Source: an uncultured Clostridia bacterium (GTDB lineage: Bacteria > Bacillota > Clostridia > Lachnospirales > CAG-274). From it: a stretch of DNA of 46,793 nt. This document shows positions 8,281 through 18,400 of the stretch, piece after piece. The stretch's first letter is position 1, and the number at the start of each line of letters is the position of its first letter. The notes beneath the pieces are model-generated. The model saw only the letters and a list, made by a program, of their open reading frames with translations, did not search any database and was not told the origin of the DNA. A program made the translations under genes and the position numbers. The stretch is taken from contig CANRIS010000020.1 in NCBI GenBank assembly GCA_947630725.1, forward strand, positions 1-46,793, in the 5' to 3' direction.

Positions 8281-8325
8281 AGACTGTCAAGAAAGCCCAG
8301 TACTTCTGAGCCTTTTTGACAGTCT
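8281..8325. repeat. 45-base imperfect inverted repeat
   Basis: AGACTGTCAA at 8281-8290 is the exact reverse complement of TTGACAGTCT at 8316-8325, and the inner bases pair with a few mismatches, giving one long hairpin. There is no T-run beyond it. It sits at the change from the GC-richer left part to the AT-rich centre, so it may be an element end or a boundary palindrome. From 8326 to 8521 I see no gene. Confidence 0.6.
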
Positions 8326-8521
8326 GTACCACATATATAACGTGTAGTTTTCTATACACAAAAACATCGCAGCAACCTCAAACTGCTATTCCATTAAGTC
8401 CAATTTTTTGAGATCACCCCTCTCTGGGAGGCTCTTTCATGATAAAATGAAAAGAAGTCTTTTTTCCATCATTTAGGGATTCATCAATTATAAACTCTCG
8501 GCGTACTGTCTATGGGCATAA

Positions 8522-9498
8522 TTATACTATGTAATAATGCTTGTTTTTTGTAGAACCCTTGCTTTTGATAAGTCCCATTCTTTCAGCCTTTTTCAGAAGT
8601 CTCTGCACTGTACGTTCACTTACATCAAGTAAATTTACGGCTTATTTTGAAGTAATGCTGTGATGTTCCGATAAAAAGCTTTTGATTATTTCAAGCCTGC
8701 CATTTTCAAATTCCGACATTATTTCCGTTACTTTTTCCGACACTTCATTTTCCTTCAGTACATCTTTGATAACGCCAAGCATAAAAACAATAAATTCCGT
8801 AGATCTGCCCGAATCATTGCATCTGTTTATAATTTCATAGTATTCGCTTTGCCTGTCATGTATTATGGATTCTATGGGGAGCCACGCAAACAGAGGATTC
8901 CATTTTGACAGCATAAGAGTATACCACAATCTGCCCATGCGTCCGTTTCCGTCGGAAAAGAGATGTATAAGCTCAAATTCGTAGTGGAAAACGCTGCTTT
9001 TAATAAGCATATGAACATATGTGATTTTTGCCCAATCCTGTAAATCCGAGATAGCCTTCGGAACATAATCGGGCAAAGTCCCGAAATGTATTATCCTGCC
9101 CATTTTGCTGTCAACTACACCCACAGGTCTTGCTCTGAAATTACCGGCTTCATCATTTAATCCTCTCATCATTACCGAATGAGCCTTTAAAAGTCATTTA
9201 TGGAATAGGGATCAAGTGTATCAAGAAGCTCGTATATTTCATAAGCGTTTTTAACCTCGGTTATATCCTTGGGCGGCGCTATAATATGCTTTCCGTTAAG
9301 CACAGCCGTCACCTGCTCAGGCGTAAGCGCATTATTTTCTATGGCAAGTGAACTATAAACAGTACTGATACGGTTTTTTCTGCGCAGAACAGGATCCTTG
9401 CTAAGGCGTGTAGTCACAGTTATTTTTCCTATAAGCTCAGTAATTTCCGCAATATCTTCAATTATTTTGTTTGTGATCTAAAATGGCGGCTTATTCAT
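8522..9498 (-). pseudogene. Fic-domain AMPylase-type gene, inactivated
   Basis: Joined across three lesions the sequence encodes a typical Fic protein of about 325 residues. The start MNKPPF (9498) is followed at once by a TAG, where family members have Glu. The frame then reads IEDIAEITELIGKITVTTRL and the inhibitory-helix-like VYSSLAIENNALT. After DPYSINDF a single T is missing, shifting LKAHSVMMRGLNDEAG out of frame. The active loop HLFSDGNGRMGRL is intact. After SITSK an in-frame TAA precedes the winged-helix end AVNLLDVSERTVQRLLKKAE. Two nonsense codons and one shift make it a pseudogene, although the catalytic core could still be translated from an internal start. Confidence 0.85.
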
Positions 9499-9614
9499 AA
9501 TATTATCCTATCCTATAATTATTTTCCCAATAAAATCTGCCATAACCGTTCTCAATATATTACAATTCACTCATATTTACAAAAACAAACCGCCATTTAG
9601 GCTTTTACATAGTC

Positions 9615-9886
9615 AAGAATATTCGCATTCCGCTTATTATGCTGCATACCCATAACCGACGGCTTCCAGCAAAGCCTTTGTATCAGGCGGTAGTCGGCAC
9701 GGTTGTCTGCGGCAAACGCTGTCATTTCACATTAATAATCTTCGATTTTTTAATGCTATCGGGCGTTATAATTTCTTTTGAGCGCTAAACGTTCGGATTT
9801 TCTTCCAACACCACAATACCTGCCTAACGCAAAAGTAAGTATCCACAGTTTAAGAGGCTGGAGACTTACTTAGTAAGTTAAATAAA
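9615..9886. repeat. Structured repeat, copy A
   Basis: This stretch is a diverged copy of the sequence at 21030-21178. Shared blocks are the stretch around 9613-9680, including ACCGACGGCTTC and AAGCCTTTGTAT, and the hairpin block 9834-9880 with AAGTAAGT and ACTTACTT arms flanking TTAAGAGGCTGGAG. In this copy the two conserved blocks are separated by about 135 bases rather than about 20. Outer stems can still form with G-U changes. It could be the relic of an IS200/IS605-type element or its associated RNA, or a free-standing structured RNA. No gene is recognisable from 9499 to 10220. Confidence 0.55.
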
Positions 9887-9904
9887 ATATTGTCTCAGTG
9901 CTTA

Positions 9905-9942
9905 AATATAATAAATAACTGGTAATATAATAAATAACTGGT
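9905..9942. repeat. Perfect 19-base tandem duplication
   Basis: The 19-base unit AATATAATAAATAACTGGT occurs twice back to back (9905-9923 and 9924-9942) in otherwise AT-rich intergenic DNA downstream of the CotH-family gene. It looks like a replication-slippage product. No function is evident. Confidence 0.85.
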
Positions 9943-10220
9943 ATTTATCAACATTGAAAACCTTAAGTACCGCAAAACTTGAAATAAGCAAGTACAGATT
10001 ATCATTAAGAAAAAAGAAATTATATATCGGTATTTATAAAGAAGAATGTAAGAATACAATACATATGTTACACGACAAAAAAATAAAGCTGCTGTCAATA
10101 TGCGCCATATTATTTTTTGTACAAAATATCAAAAAAACAATATTTCTGTACTTTATCTTCATCAAACTGAATTACGAATATGGTTTTTTCCATATGCCTA
10201 CAGCAAAAATGCAATTAAAT

Positions 10221-11909
10221 TTAAAATTGATTTTTAGCATTTATCGGAGGTTTGTCGCCTGCTTTCCTATTATTCTGCATACCCATTTCAGAAAAGTCCG
10301 AAAAATCTGTTTGAATAAGAGCTTTAGATGATGCCGCCTGTTCAGCTTTTGTTTTGCCTATCTTTCCGTCAAGCTGCAGTCGTATGCTCTCTGCTCTGTA
10401 TTCAATGAATCGTTTTAAAACATATATTGCCCTCTGATATTCCCTATATGTATAAAACTTAGTCGGATCCTTTTCGACATAATCCCTTATCAACATATCT
10501 ACATTATCTATTGTTTTTTCGGCTCGTCCGCTTTCGACATACCCTTTTATAAAATCATCGAACATAGCATGATACTTTTTGTTAAGCATATTATCATCCA
10601 GAAGTTTATAAATCATCGGTCTTGCATCGTGTGCTGACTCCCTAAGATTTACAGGGTCGTCAATGGGCATATTTACAAGATATGAAGCCGACTCTTTCTC
10701 AAAACCGCCGAATGCCAGATTATAATCCCAAGGCAGCATAAGGAGCCTGCCGTTTTCTTCATATAAATAATAGTTATGCAGCATATGCCCGAAATACCCG
10801 TCTGAATTTGTTACAAAAGCATTGACAATAATATATTTAAGCTGATCTTCAGAAAATAAATATTTATCTAAATTTTTGCCGCGATTTATGTTTTTGAGAG
10901 CTGTTATCAATCTTCTTTTCGCATTGCTGTCTATATTTGTTCTTGCGCTTTCGAAAATCCCACTATAGCTATCAAAATTATCATCTATATATTTTAGGGT
11001 AAAGCTGTTATCTGCGCTTTCAAAATCCCCGTGCGGCATCCCCGGCGGCCCTCCTCCCATCATGCCTTCAGGCGGCATCCCCGGCGGTCCTCCTTCCATC
11101 ATACCTTCAGGCGGCATTCCCGGTGGCCCTCCTTCCATCATACCTTCAGGCGGCATCCCCGGCGGCTCTCCTTCCATCATACCTTCAGGCGGCATCCCCG
11201 GCGGCCCTCCTTCCATCATGCCTTCAGGCGGCATCCCCGGCGGCTCTCCTTCCATCATACCTTCAGGCGGCATCCCCGGCGGCCCTCCTTCCATCATGCC
11301 TTCCGGCTTATAAAGTTCGCCATAGCTGCTGCCAAAACATCTTCTCAGGAAAGATTTGTTTTCCACCTCAATTGCAGCATATACACCTCTGTTTTTGCCG
11401 TTGATTTTCAGTGTACACATATTACACAAAGGAGCTTTGGCTCCGACATATTCGAACATATCGTATGTCATATATTCTTTTATAAATGTTGCATCTGAAA
11501 CAAGATTATTAATGGCAAGGTCATCAAGACCAAAACAGGTCTGATCATTTATATATTTGTCAAAGCTGAGCCTTAAGCTGAACCTGTCTGAGCCTGATGA
11601 ATAAACATGTGAGAGAGAAGTATTTCCCTTTGTCCGTACACCTACATCGGGAAACTTTTCGCCATTTATTACAACATCGCATTTATGATATTCCTCTTTT
11701 AATGCATTTTCCATCATATCATTAAGGTCATCTTCAGACATAGTTAATTCTATTTCAATTATATTGCTTTTATCAAATAGCTTGTCGCAATACTCAAAAC
11801 CCGGCCTGCCTATATTTATTAAACCGGGAAAGTATGTAATAAGTACAGTAAAGACAACAATAAACGAAATAAGTAAAATATTGAAAATCCTTACCTTTAT
11901 TTTATTCAA
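10221..11909 (-). CDS. CotH-family protein kinase with Pro/Gly/Met repeat insert
   Basis: The 562-residue protein has an N-terminal membrane anchor (residues about 9-31) and then the CotH fold. Visible are DVGVRTKGNTSLSH, FSLRLSFDKY, the core stretch VTNSDGYFGHMLHNYYLY and LPWDYNLAFGG, which carry the family's nucleotide- and metal-binding Asp/Asn residues. CotH proteins are atypical kinases, best known from spore coats. Residues about 205-295 are a disordered insert of seven 13-residue units. The start is a TTG at 11909 behind AGGAGG; no better ATG is in place. It is the last gene of a five-gene operon with VTC and DUF4956 partners, a grouping seen repeatedly in clostridia. The anchor suggests it acts outside the membrane. 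Confidence 0.88.
   Translation of the reverse strand: MNKIKVRIFNILLISFIVVFTVLITYFPGLINIGRPGFEYCDKLFDKSNIIEIELTMSEDDLNDMMENALKEEYHKCDVVINGEKFPDVGVRTKGNTSLSHVYSSGSDRFSLRLSFDKYINDQTCFGLDDLAINNLVSDATFIKEYMTYDMFEYVGAKAPLCNMCTLKINGKNRGVYAAIEVENKSFLRRCFGSSYGELYKPEGMMEGGPPGMPPEGMMEGEPPGMPPEGMMEGGPPGMPPEGMMEGEPPGMPPEGMMEGGPPGMPPEGMMEGGPPGMPPEGMMGGGPPGMPHGDFESADNSFTLKYIDDNFDSYSGIFESARTNIDSNAKRRLITALKNINRGKNLDKYLFSEDQLKYIIVNAFVTNSDGYFGHMLHNYYLYEENGRLLMLPWDYNLAFGGFEKESASYLVNMPIDDPVNLRESAHDARPMIYKLLDDNMLNKKYHAMFDDFIKGYVESGRAEKTIDNVDMLIRDYVEKDPTKFYTYREYQRAIYVLKRFIEYRAESIRLQLDGKIGKTKAEQAASSKALIQTDFSDFSEMGMQNNRKAGDKPPINAKNQF
11034..11306 (-). repeat. 39-base coding minisatellite, seven units
   Basis: Seven nearly identical 39-base units encode PEGMMEGGPPGMP or the same with Glu in place of one Gly. 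The Gly and Glu versions alternate at the start of the array, and the last unit has GGG. It lies in frame inside the CotH-family gene, so copy-number changes would lengthen or shorten a surface loop without breaking the protein. Confidence 0.93.
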
Positions 11910-11941
11910 TAACCTGTCACCTCCTGAGTCCTGTTAATAAA

Positions 11942-12616
11942 TCACCCCATAAAATCTCCGCTGTAGCTTACTAATGTAACCTTGTCAACTCCGTCTATTG
12001 CTGACAAGGCTTCTCTGACAGAAGTGTCAGCCTTTTCTAAAAATACTTCATAGGTGTATTCAACCTTTCCGTCAGCCTCCGCTTCGGCTTTGGTAATATA
12101 TTTTTTGCTGTGACTCTTTATTGCTGATTCTATGTTTCCTTTTATACTTTCCCTGCCTTCAACAAGCAAAACATAGGTTTTTCCCGAAAATAAGACTGAT
12201 TTTGATGTAAGCATAAACAGAAGTCCTACCACTAAGGTTCCAATCACAGCAAGAGGAATAAGTCCTGCCCCGACTATAATTCCAACAGCAATTGCCCAGA
12301 AAATATATGAAATATCCAGAGCCTCTTTTACAGCCGTCCTGAACCTTACGATTGATAATGCACCTACCATTCCAAGTGACAAAACTATATTTGATGTCAC
12401 AGCAACAATAAGCATTGCCGTTATCACTGTCATTGATATGAGCGTAAGTCCAAAGCTTCTTGAATACATAGGCCCCTTGTAAATTCGGCTGTATACAAGA
12501 TATATTACATAGCCAAGAATCAATGATACAAAGATTGCAATACATGAATCGACCATGGAAAACGATGTCGTATTATTAAGAAAATTTGATTTAAAAATGT
12601 CATCAAAACTTACCAT
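11942..12616 (-). CDS. DUF4956 membrane protein
   Basis: The 224-residue protein has about four membrane helices in its first 145 residues and a soluble C-terminal domain of about 70 residues. The central signature SIVRFRTAVKEALDISYIFW is diagnostic of DUF4956. The family has no assigned reaction but regularly neighbours VTC-domain and CotH genes, as here. The ATG at 12616 follows TAAGGAG at a good distance; a TTG-initiated upstream extension is less likely. It lies 50 bases after the VTC gene and 32 bases before the CotH gene in one operon. Confidence 0.88.
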   Translation of the reverse strand: MVSFDDIFKSNFLNNTTSFSMVDSCIAIFVSLILGYVIYLVYSRIYKGPMYSRSFGLTLISMTVITAMLIVAVTSNIVLSLGMVGALSIVRFRTAVKEALDISYIFWAIAVGIIVGAGLIPLAVIGTLVVGLLFMLTSKSVLFSGKTYVLLVEGRESIKGNIESAIKSHSKKYITKAEAEADGKVEYTYEVFLEKADTSVREALSAIDGVDKVTLVSYSGDFMG

Positions 12617-12666
12617 ATTTTTTCTCCTTATAAAAACTAAAAACAAACCGTCAAGTAATTACACCT

Positions 12667-13356
12667 TTACAGCCAAGGCCGCCTCCCTCTTTCATATTTT
12701 GAATAAGATATAACGGTCAGGTTACTGAACATAATAAGTCTTTCTATAAAATCAGGTAATATATCGTCATATTTTACCTCCAACAAAAACTCCTCCTTAT
12801 GCAGGGGAATACGAAAAACATTACTGCTCAGAAAAACTTCTGTATTGTGTAGGCTCGTCCTCAGATTATAATCCAGAGTTATTCTGACGTTACCTAAATT
12901 ATAAACATAAGGAATCCTATCATAGGTTATGATAGTTTTAGGCTTTAGCAGTTTTGTCCTTATTTTAACATAAAACTCATTAAGCAGCCTTCTCTCGTCT
13001 GTTTTCATCCATTCTATGTCCGAGCTTATAATTCTTCTGCATTCGTCCTGTGAAATTCTTTCGCTTTCCTTGCTGCACAATCCCCGCAGTTTTCTCTTTT
13101 TTTCAAGCTTAATATAATTCAGGTCGTTATTATAATAGCGAATACGAAATTTTTCTTTATGACTTATGCCATCAACCTTATCCATTAATGCACTGTCATA
13201 AATATCATCAAAATATAGGCTGTGAATTGTATAAAAACCGACTTTTTCCGCATTTTTATCTATGTTCATAACCTCCGAGAGTCTTTTTTTCAATACTCCG
13301 AAACAGGATGGCGAAATTCTGATTTTTAATTCGTGTCTGTATTTTAAGCTTTCCAC
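12667..13356 (-). CDS. VTC-domain protein (polyphosphate polymerase-like)
   Basis: The 229 residues form one VTC domain. YRHELKIRIS at the start, HKEKFRIRYYNN with IKLEKKRKLRG in the middle, and FLLEVKYDDILPDFIERL near the end supply the basic and acidic residues that line the triphosphate tunnel of this fold. VTC proteins polymerise phosphate from ATP in eukaryotes. Bacterial homologues beside DUF4956/CotH are annotated by homology only. Translation starts at a GTG (13356) behind AGGTGA, 8 bases after the upstream gene's stop, so expression is coupled. Confidence 0.88.
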   Translation of the reverse strand: MESLKYRHELKIRISPSCFGVLKKRLSEVMNIDKNAEKVGFYTIHSLYFDDIYDSALMDKVDGISHKEKFRIRYYNNDLNYIKLEKKRKLRGLCSKESERISQDECRRIISSDIEWMKTDERRLLNEFYVKIRTKLLKPKTIITYDRIPYVYNLGNVRITLDYNLRTSLHNTEVFLSSNVFRIPLHKEEFLLEVKYDDILPDFIERLIMFSNLTVISYSKYERGRRPWL

Positions 13357-13364
13357 ATAATCAC

Positions 13365-14639
13365 CTACTGTATTATTACCTCTCCCGTTTCTTTGATTGC
13401 ATAGTCTCCGTAAGAGCTTTTAATAAGGATACATGGCTTTATAGTTTTTATATTTGAATTTCCTTCAACTTTAAAGTTAAATATACCTCTTAAAGTTTCC
13501 CTTACGTTTTTATCAAGACAACGTACCGACGGATAAAGCTTGACAATAAGACCATTTTTCATATATTCAGCCTCAACCGTATTTCCTCTTTCAAAAAGTT
13601 TAACCTTGCTTTCTTTATAATTAACGCTCATTAATACCCGAGGGATTTCTGATTCGACAGCATTATCTGCACAGTTTCCAAAGTTCGTCTCCCTTTCTTC
13701 CATAACAGTCTCCGCCTCTGTTACTTCCTTTTTGCAGCCCTCTTCCTTCTCATAATTCTTTGGTGCATTAATCAATAAATTCTTGATTTGGTCTAATTGC
13801 GCTTTTATTTCAGATAATTCGTCTTTCAGGCATTCTAAGTCTGCTTTTTCGGTAAATGTCATTTGGAGCGTATTAAAATAATTTTCAGCTTCGTAAAACC
13901 ATTTTAAATCATCCCTCAGTCGTGAAAGTTCCTTAATAAGAAGAACCATTTCATCCTTCATTGTGTCATATATATATTCTTTCTCGATTAAGCCTTCAGC
14001 TTCAGAATCATCTGACTTTGATATATGCACGCTGTCAGTAATATCAGCATTATTCTTTTCAGATGGAGGACTTTCTTTATCATCGGTATTTACCTTGTCT
14101 GAATCGGTGTCCTTATCTGAATCGGTGTCTTTATTTTTTTCCTCATTCTTAAACCTTACGTCTTTATAATGCAGGCCAAGGAATGCGCACATTATTACAA
14201 GCAAAAATAAAAGAACCATGCTTATAATAATCGGAATCATCAAAAAAAAATATTTTCCGTATAAATGCTGTATTAAATTATCGGTAATTAAGCTTTTTAA
14301 ATCATTGGTTGTATTTTCTAAAGCTATGCCTCCATCAGAAACCACCGCTTCTGTGGTTATACCTTCAGTAGAAACCAATGCTTCTGTAGTTATGCCTTCA
14401 GCGGAAACCAATGCTTCTGTAGTTACGCCTTCAGCGGAAACCAATGCTTCTGTAGTTACACCTTCAGCGGAAACCAATGCTTCTGTAGTTATTCCCTCTG
14501 TGATTGTCTTCGGTTCCTGAGCATTATTTATACTTGGTATATTATCTTGAATGTTAGCGCAATATGCATATTTACATATGGGGTTCAAAAAAAGGGTAAT
14601 GATAAGCGATAACAATATTACAGATATGTTTTTTTTCAT
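13365..14639 (-). CDS. Secreted Thr-rich repeat / transmembrane protein with cytoplasmic coiled coil
   Basis: The 424-residue protein is not a family I recognise. In order: signal peptide (1-28), five 11-residue Thr/Ala repeats (about 49-103), one membrane helix (131-156), an Asp/Lys-rich linker with DTDSDKDTDSDK, a coiled-coil segment (about 225-300), and a C-terminal beta-rich domain ending YGDYAIKETGEVIIQ. The layout suggests a short outer stalk and a long cytoplasmic part that could link envelope and cytoplasmic partners. It lies 21 bases behind the upstream lipoprotein gene and 8 bases before the VTC gene. A ribosome site AGAGGAGG precedes the ATG. Confidence 0.75.
   Translation of the reverse strand: MKKNISVILLSLIITLFLNPICKYAYCANIQDNIPSINNAQEPKTITEGITTEALVSAEGVTTEALVSAEGVTTEALVSAEGITTEALVSTEGITTEAVVSDGGIALENTTNDLKSLITDNLIQHLYGKYFFLMIPIIISMVLLFLLVIMCAFLGLHYKDVRFKNEEKNKDTDSDKDTDSDKVNTDDKESPPSEKNNADITDSVHISKSDDSEAEGLIEKEYIYDTMKDEMVLLIKELSRLRDDLKWFYEAENYFNTLQMTFTEKADLECLKDELSEIKAQLDQIKNLLINAPKNYEKEEGCKKEVTEAETVMEERETNFGNCADNAVESEIPRVLMSVNYKESKVKLFERGNTVEAEYMKNGLIVKLYPSVRCLDKNVRETLRGIFNFKVEGNSNIKTIKPCILIKSSYGDYAIKETGEVIIQ
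14331..14495 (-). repeat. 33-base coding minisatellite, five units
   Basis: Five 33-base units encode variants of GVTTEALVSAE. The central units are nearly identical at DNA level, indicating recent expansion. It forms the outer stalk of the membrane protein in frame, so length variation would be tolerated. Confidence 0.9.
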
Positions 14640-14660
14640 AGATAAACCTCCTCTTGCAGA

Positions 14661-15353
14661 TTATAATATAAAATCCTCATCAGATGGTTCTTCTTCGGGA
14701 TTCGTTTCCTTAATATTATCTATACTGCCGTTGTCCGACGGCTTCTTTTTATTCGTTACAGCCTGCCCTTTTTTATTATTCTTTTTGACAGCTTTTTTAC
14801 GCTTTTGTCCCGAATTGCTTTTCACTTTGACATTATGACCGGAAAATCTTTTTTTCTGCTTCAGAATCAATATCAATATCAATATAACCAATACAAACAA
14901 TACAGCCGCAACAGCCAATGCAAATAATACTGCGTTTATATATGCCCCATGGTCAATACTGCCAGTGTCCGTATCATTATCGGCAGTCTTGTCTGCGTCC
15001 ATACTTCCAATATCCTCCAGGGTATAGTAAAAATCCTCCACTTCTTCCTTTGAAAGGTTTTCGCACGTATTTTTATAGTATTCCATATCTGCAAGACAGT
15101 TTTCAATAAAGTCATTTACCATAAGCCGCATATCATCTATCTGATCGTTATTATAATCTTCTGAAATATGGCCTCCTTTATTTCTGACATCTGTAAGTGT
15201 AATGGCCTCACCCTTGTCCTTTGCAATATCAGTCAGCTTTAAAGCTGCACGTGATATTTCGTTATACTGCTTGTCCATGTGGGAACATCCACTCAAAAAC
15301 ATTACGGACATAATAAAAGCAAATACAACGAATCCGAATTTTCTGAAAATCAT
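14661..15353 (-). CDS. Lipoprotein with C-terminal membrane helix and basic tail
   Basis: The 230-residue protein begins with a lipoprotein signal whose lipobox is FLSGC (Cys about residue 23). An outer helical part (about 24-135) follows, then a strong membrane helix (about 140-165, AVLFALAVAAVLFVLVILIL) and a very basic tail (KKRFSGHNVKVKSNSGQKRK) ending in an acidic tip. It would be anchored at both ends. I do not recognise a family. It opens the five-gene operon that ends with CotH. Its ATG sits behind GAGGAGGGG, only 20 bases after a terminator, so that terminator may act as an attenuator. Confidence 0.75.
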   Translation of the reverse strand: MIFRKFGFVVFAFIMSVMFLSGCSHMDKQYNEISRAALKLTDIAKDKGEAITLTDVRNKGGHISEDYNNDQIDDMRLMVNDFIENCLADMEYYKNTCENLSKEEVEDFYYTLEDIGSMDADKTADNDTDTGSIDHGAYINAVLFALAVAAVLFVLVILILILILKQKKRFSGHNVKVKSNSGQKRKKAVKKNNKKGQAVTNKKKPSDNGSIDNIKETNPEEEPSDEDFIL

Positions 15354-15372
15354 ACTGCATCCCCTCCTCGAA

Positions 15373-15415
15373 TAAAAACCGTCTGTGTCTGTGATACTGT
15401 ACAGATACAGACGGT
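15373..15415 (-). terminator. Intrinsic terminator after the actin-like gene
   Basis: On the minus strand CCGTCTGTATCTGT (15414-15401) pairs with ACAGACACAGACGG (15392-15379) and is followed by TTTTT. It separates the tubulin/actin-like pair from the CotH operon. Confidence 0.8.
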
Positions 15416-15480
15416 ATGAAATTATAATTTATCCGGTATGATATAATCAATCTTAGCAGCTCTTACAAGAGCCTTCCGAT

Positions 15481-18400
15481 TTAATTAATAGAATTAATAA
15501 CCTCCTCAAGCTGTGCCAAAAGAGGAGAAGTAAGACGTCTGTGCCTTATAGACCTGTCCATAACACTTTTTACAGTTGCCATTACACGTTCCTCAGAAAT
15601 ATTTATTTTTATACTATTCTGGAAAATACCGTTTACAAGCCCATCCATAAATTCTCTATACATATCGCTTTGTTCTCTGAGAGTAAAGCTAATCCCTTGT
15701 ATGCTCTGATCATTTGAATAGGCAAGCTTTATTCCTTTTTTATCCAACATATTTTCGTTTGCTTCTATATTTTCTGTAATGATATTTCCTTTTTCGTCAC
15801 GATATTTAAATTCAATGGACGAACCGTTCAGAGCGACCTTCTCAGGGTCATTTACCTTTCCGATATTATTCAGAAGTCCCTTGGCTGCTTCTGTCTTTGC
15901 AGTATGCTCGTTAAATTCTATAGTAACAGCAACATTAAAGTCATCCTTTATAAATAAATCTTTTACAAGAGAAGCTACTGAGCTTTTTTCCGCAGGTTTC
16001 AGCCATTCATACATTTTTGCTCCGTTTCCGCCAAGCCTTATTACAATATTATGGAAATCTTGTTTTTTTCTATATTTCTTATAATACATAAGAAGCGATT
16101 TTACAGCATAAAATACAAGCCCATAAAATCCTGCCACCACTTTTCTTCTGAAAGTATTCACATTGCTTAATTCGCTTAGTGTATCCACAGTTGTCTTAAA
16201 AGCTTCTCCATTCAGCAATAAAAACTGTTCAACAAGCGTTTCATAATTCGGTGCATCAGCATAGCCATTTATACTTTCTTCTATTTTTTCAAACGGACTT
16301 CCTTTACTGCCTATAAATTTTTTTAAATCGGATTCCTTTCTTATAAGTTCCTGCAGAGGTTTAATAAACAGCTTTCTTGATGCAATTTCAACAGATGACT
16401 GACAAATCCCCTGAACTTCATTTGACCCGGGTATCCATGTAGAAATGTCTGTTGAGCCCCCGCCTATATCAATAACCATTACACAGTCATAGTTATCGAA
16501 AGCTGCTCTGTCAACTATATATCTCGCCGCAGCAACGCTTTCGGTGTAGAATTTTATCTCTTGTGACTCTTCTGCATTAATTCCCAAAATTCTTTCCATT
16601 TGTTTGGTTATGGACTCAAGCATTGAGGTATAATCCAATTCATATTGCTTGGAATATGCAGAAGGAAATGAAGCATACCACTTTATCTTCTTGCCTCCGT
16701 TTACCTTGGCGTACATAAGCGTCTGAAAAACTATCTGCCTGAGATATTTTCTTGTATCCTCCTGATCATCGGGATCCCACTTTATATTCGACTTTACAAC
16801 GCTTCTGTCATTTGTCGTTCCGGTTACACGATCGGAATATTTGTATTTATATATTATGCTTGAATTAAGCAGAGGAAGTTTTATTCCATTTTCATCATTT
16901 ATACTTTCGTTATTTGAAGAAAGCCTTAAAAGCGTAGGATAAAACTTATTAGAGGAGTACGATGAAGGAATAAAGAAATTACCGCTATCGTCATAACTGT
17001 TCTTGATTACTCCATACACAGCAAGACCGTTTTCGTCAAACCTTACCTGAACAGGATCTTTGCCCTTGTTTGTATTAGCATAGACGGTTGTCGATGTAGT
17101 TCCGAAATCAAGACCTATTTCATAATTAACTCCGAATCCGGACGCTGTCTCAGGGCTTTTAAGCAGAACAGCTCCATAATAATTGCGTCCGTTTTCAAAA
17201 AGAAGGTATTTCGGAATAGTCGTCCTGAAAATTACAGAGCGGCAGTATTCCTTTGTATCTGACGTAAGTTCCAGAATGTTGCTAAGACAATCCTCCCTTG
17301 GCATATAGGTTATCTTATAAAAATTCTCCATTCCGGTTCCTCCTGCAGCATTGTCAAAGCTCTTTGCTGCTTTTGTTTCGTAAATGAAATAGGCTTTGGC
17401 ATCTGATACATACGGCCATATTGAACAGCCCGGCACTCTGAAATCGGCAATCACTTCACTTGATATAGCTCCCGACTTATACGGACCGTCATAAACATTA
17501 CATACAGTGTTTCTCTTTTCATTTACTGACAATGCAAGCGTTACCTTGCATTCATCCTTTTCTTTATCATAAGACAGAAAAATACTGTTATATATTGTAT
17601 TGCTGTCAACCTTTTCCAGTACAGACCTCTTCAATGGCCAAAGTACCGTAAAAAAGCGAGAGGTTCCGTCTATTTTTTTCTCAAACCAGCAGTCGTCTTT
17701 TCTGTTATAATTAATATTTAAATTTTCTTTTGTGCCATCAATATTCTCAACATAATATATTTTATTTTCAAAAACATTTGAACTGTCAAAAACCTTCATG
17801 CCGCCTATATTCACAGATATTTTTCCGTCTGTAAGAGATTTGTTATACAAAAGCAAAAGGTCGTTTCCTATGGTATTTTCGCTGAACATAAGTAATTTGC
17901 TTGTTCCGTCTATAAGGCAGTCATCAGCAATAATATGTTCAAAATCACAGAACAATTTAATACTGCTTAAAAGCTGATAAACACTTGTGGCCGATTCCTG
18001 AAACTTAAAGCTGAATAATTTATATCCGTCACTGTGCTCATTACAGTATTTATTGACCTTACATTTGAAATAATCCGGCTTTTTTGCATATTCAGATGAA
18101 ATATTATTTAAAAAAGTGCCAATTTCTTTTAAAGCTTCTTCATTTGCCAGATTGTTGCCAAGCTTTTCTAAAACACTTTCAAGCCAACCGTTTATAAACA
18201 CATATCTTTCGGGTGTAGCAAGTACAAAATTCACAGGATTTTCAAACTCTCCGTTTTCATTCATAAGTCCTGCGTTTATAAGCTTATTCTTTGCAGAAGG
18301 ATCTAAGCCTGTTGTAGGTACAGACAAAACATATTTATTTCTTAAAACACCTATACAGTATCCGTCAAGCAAAATTGCCATTGATGTAGGGTCTTCCGCT

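Noticed and set aside
9954..10331. Plus-strand frame of 125 codons downstream of the CotH gene
   Set aside because: Very AT-rich, Lys/Ile-biased, no ribosome site and it overlaps the end of a solid gene.
11031..11498. Long plus-strand open frames opposite the CotH-family gene
   Set aside because: They exist only because a 39-base repeat keeps all frames open; they encode monotonous repeats and have no ribosome sites.
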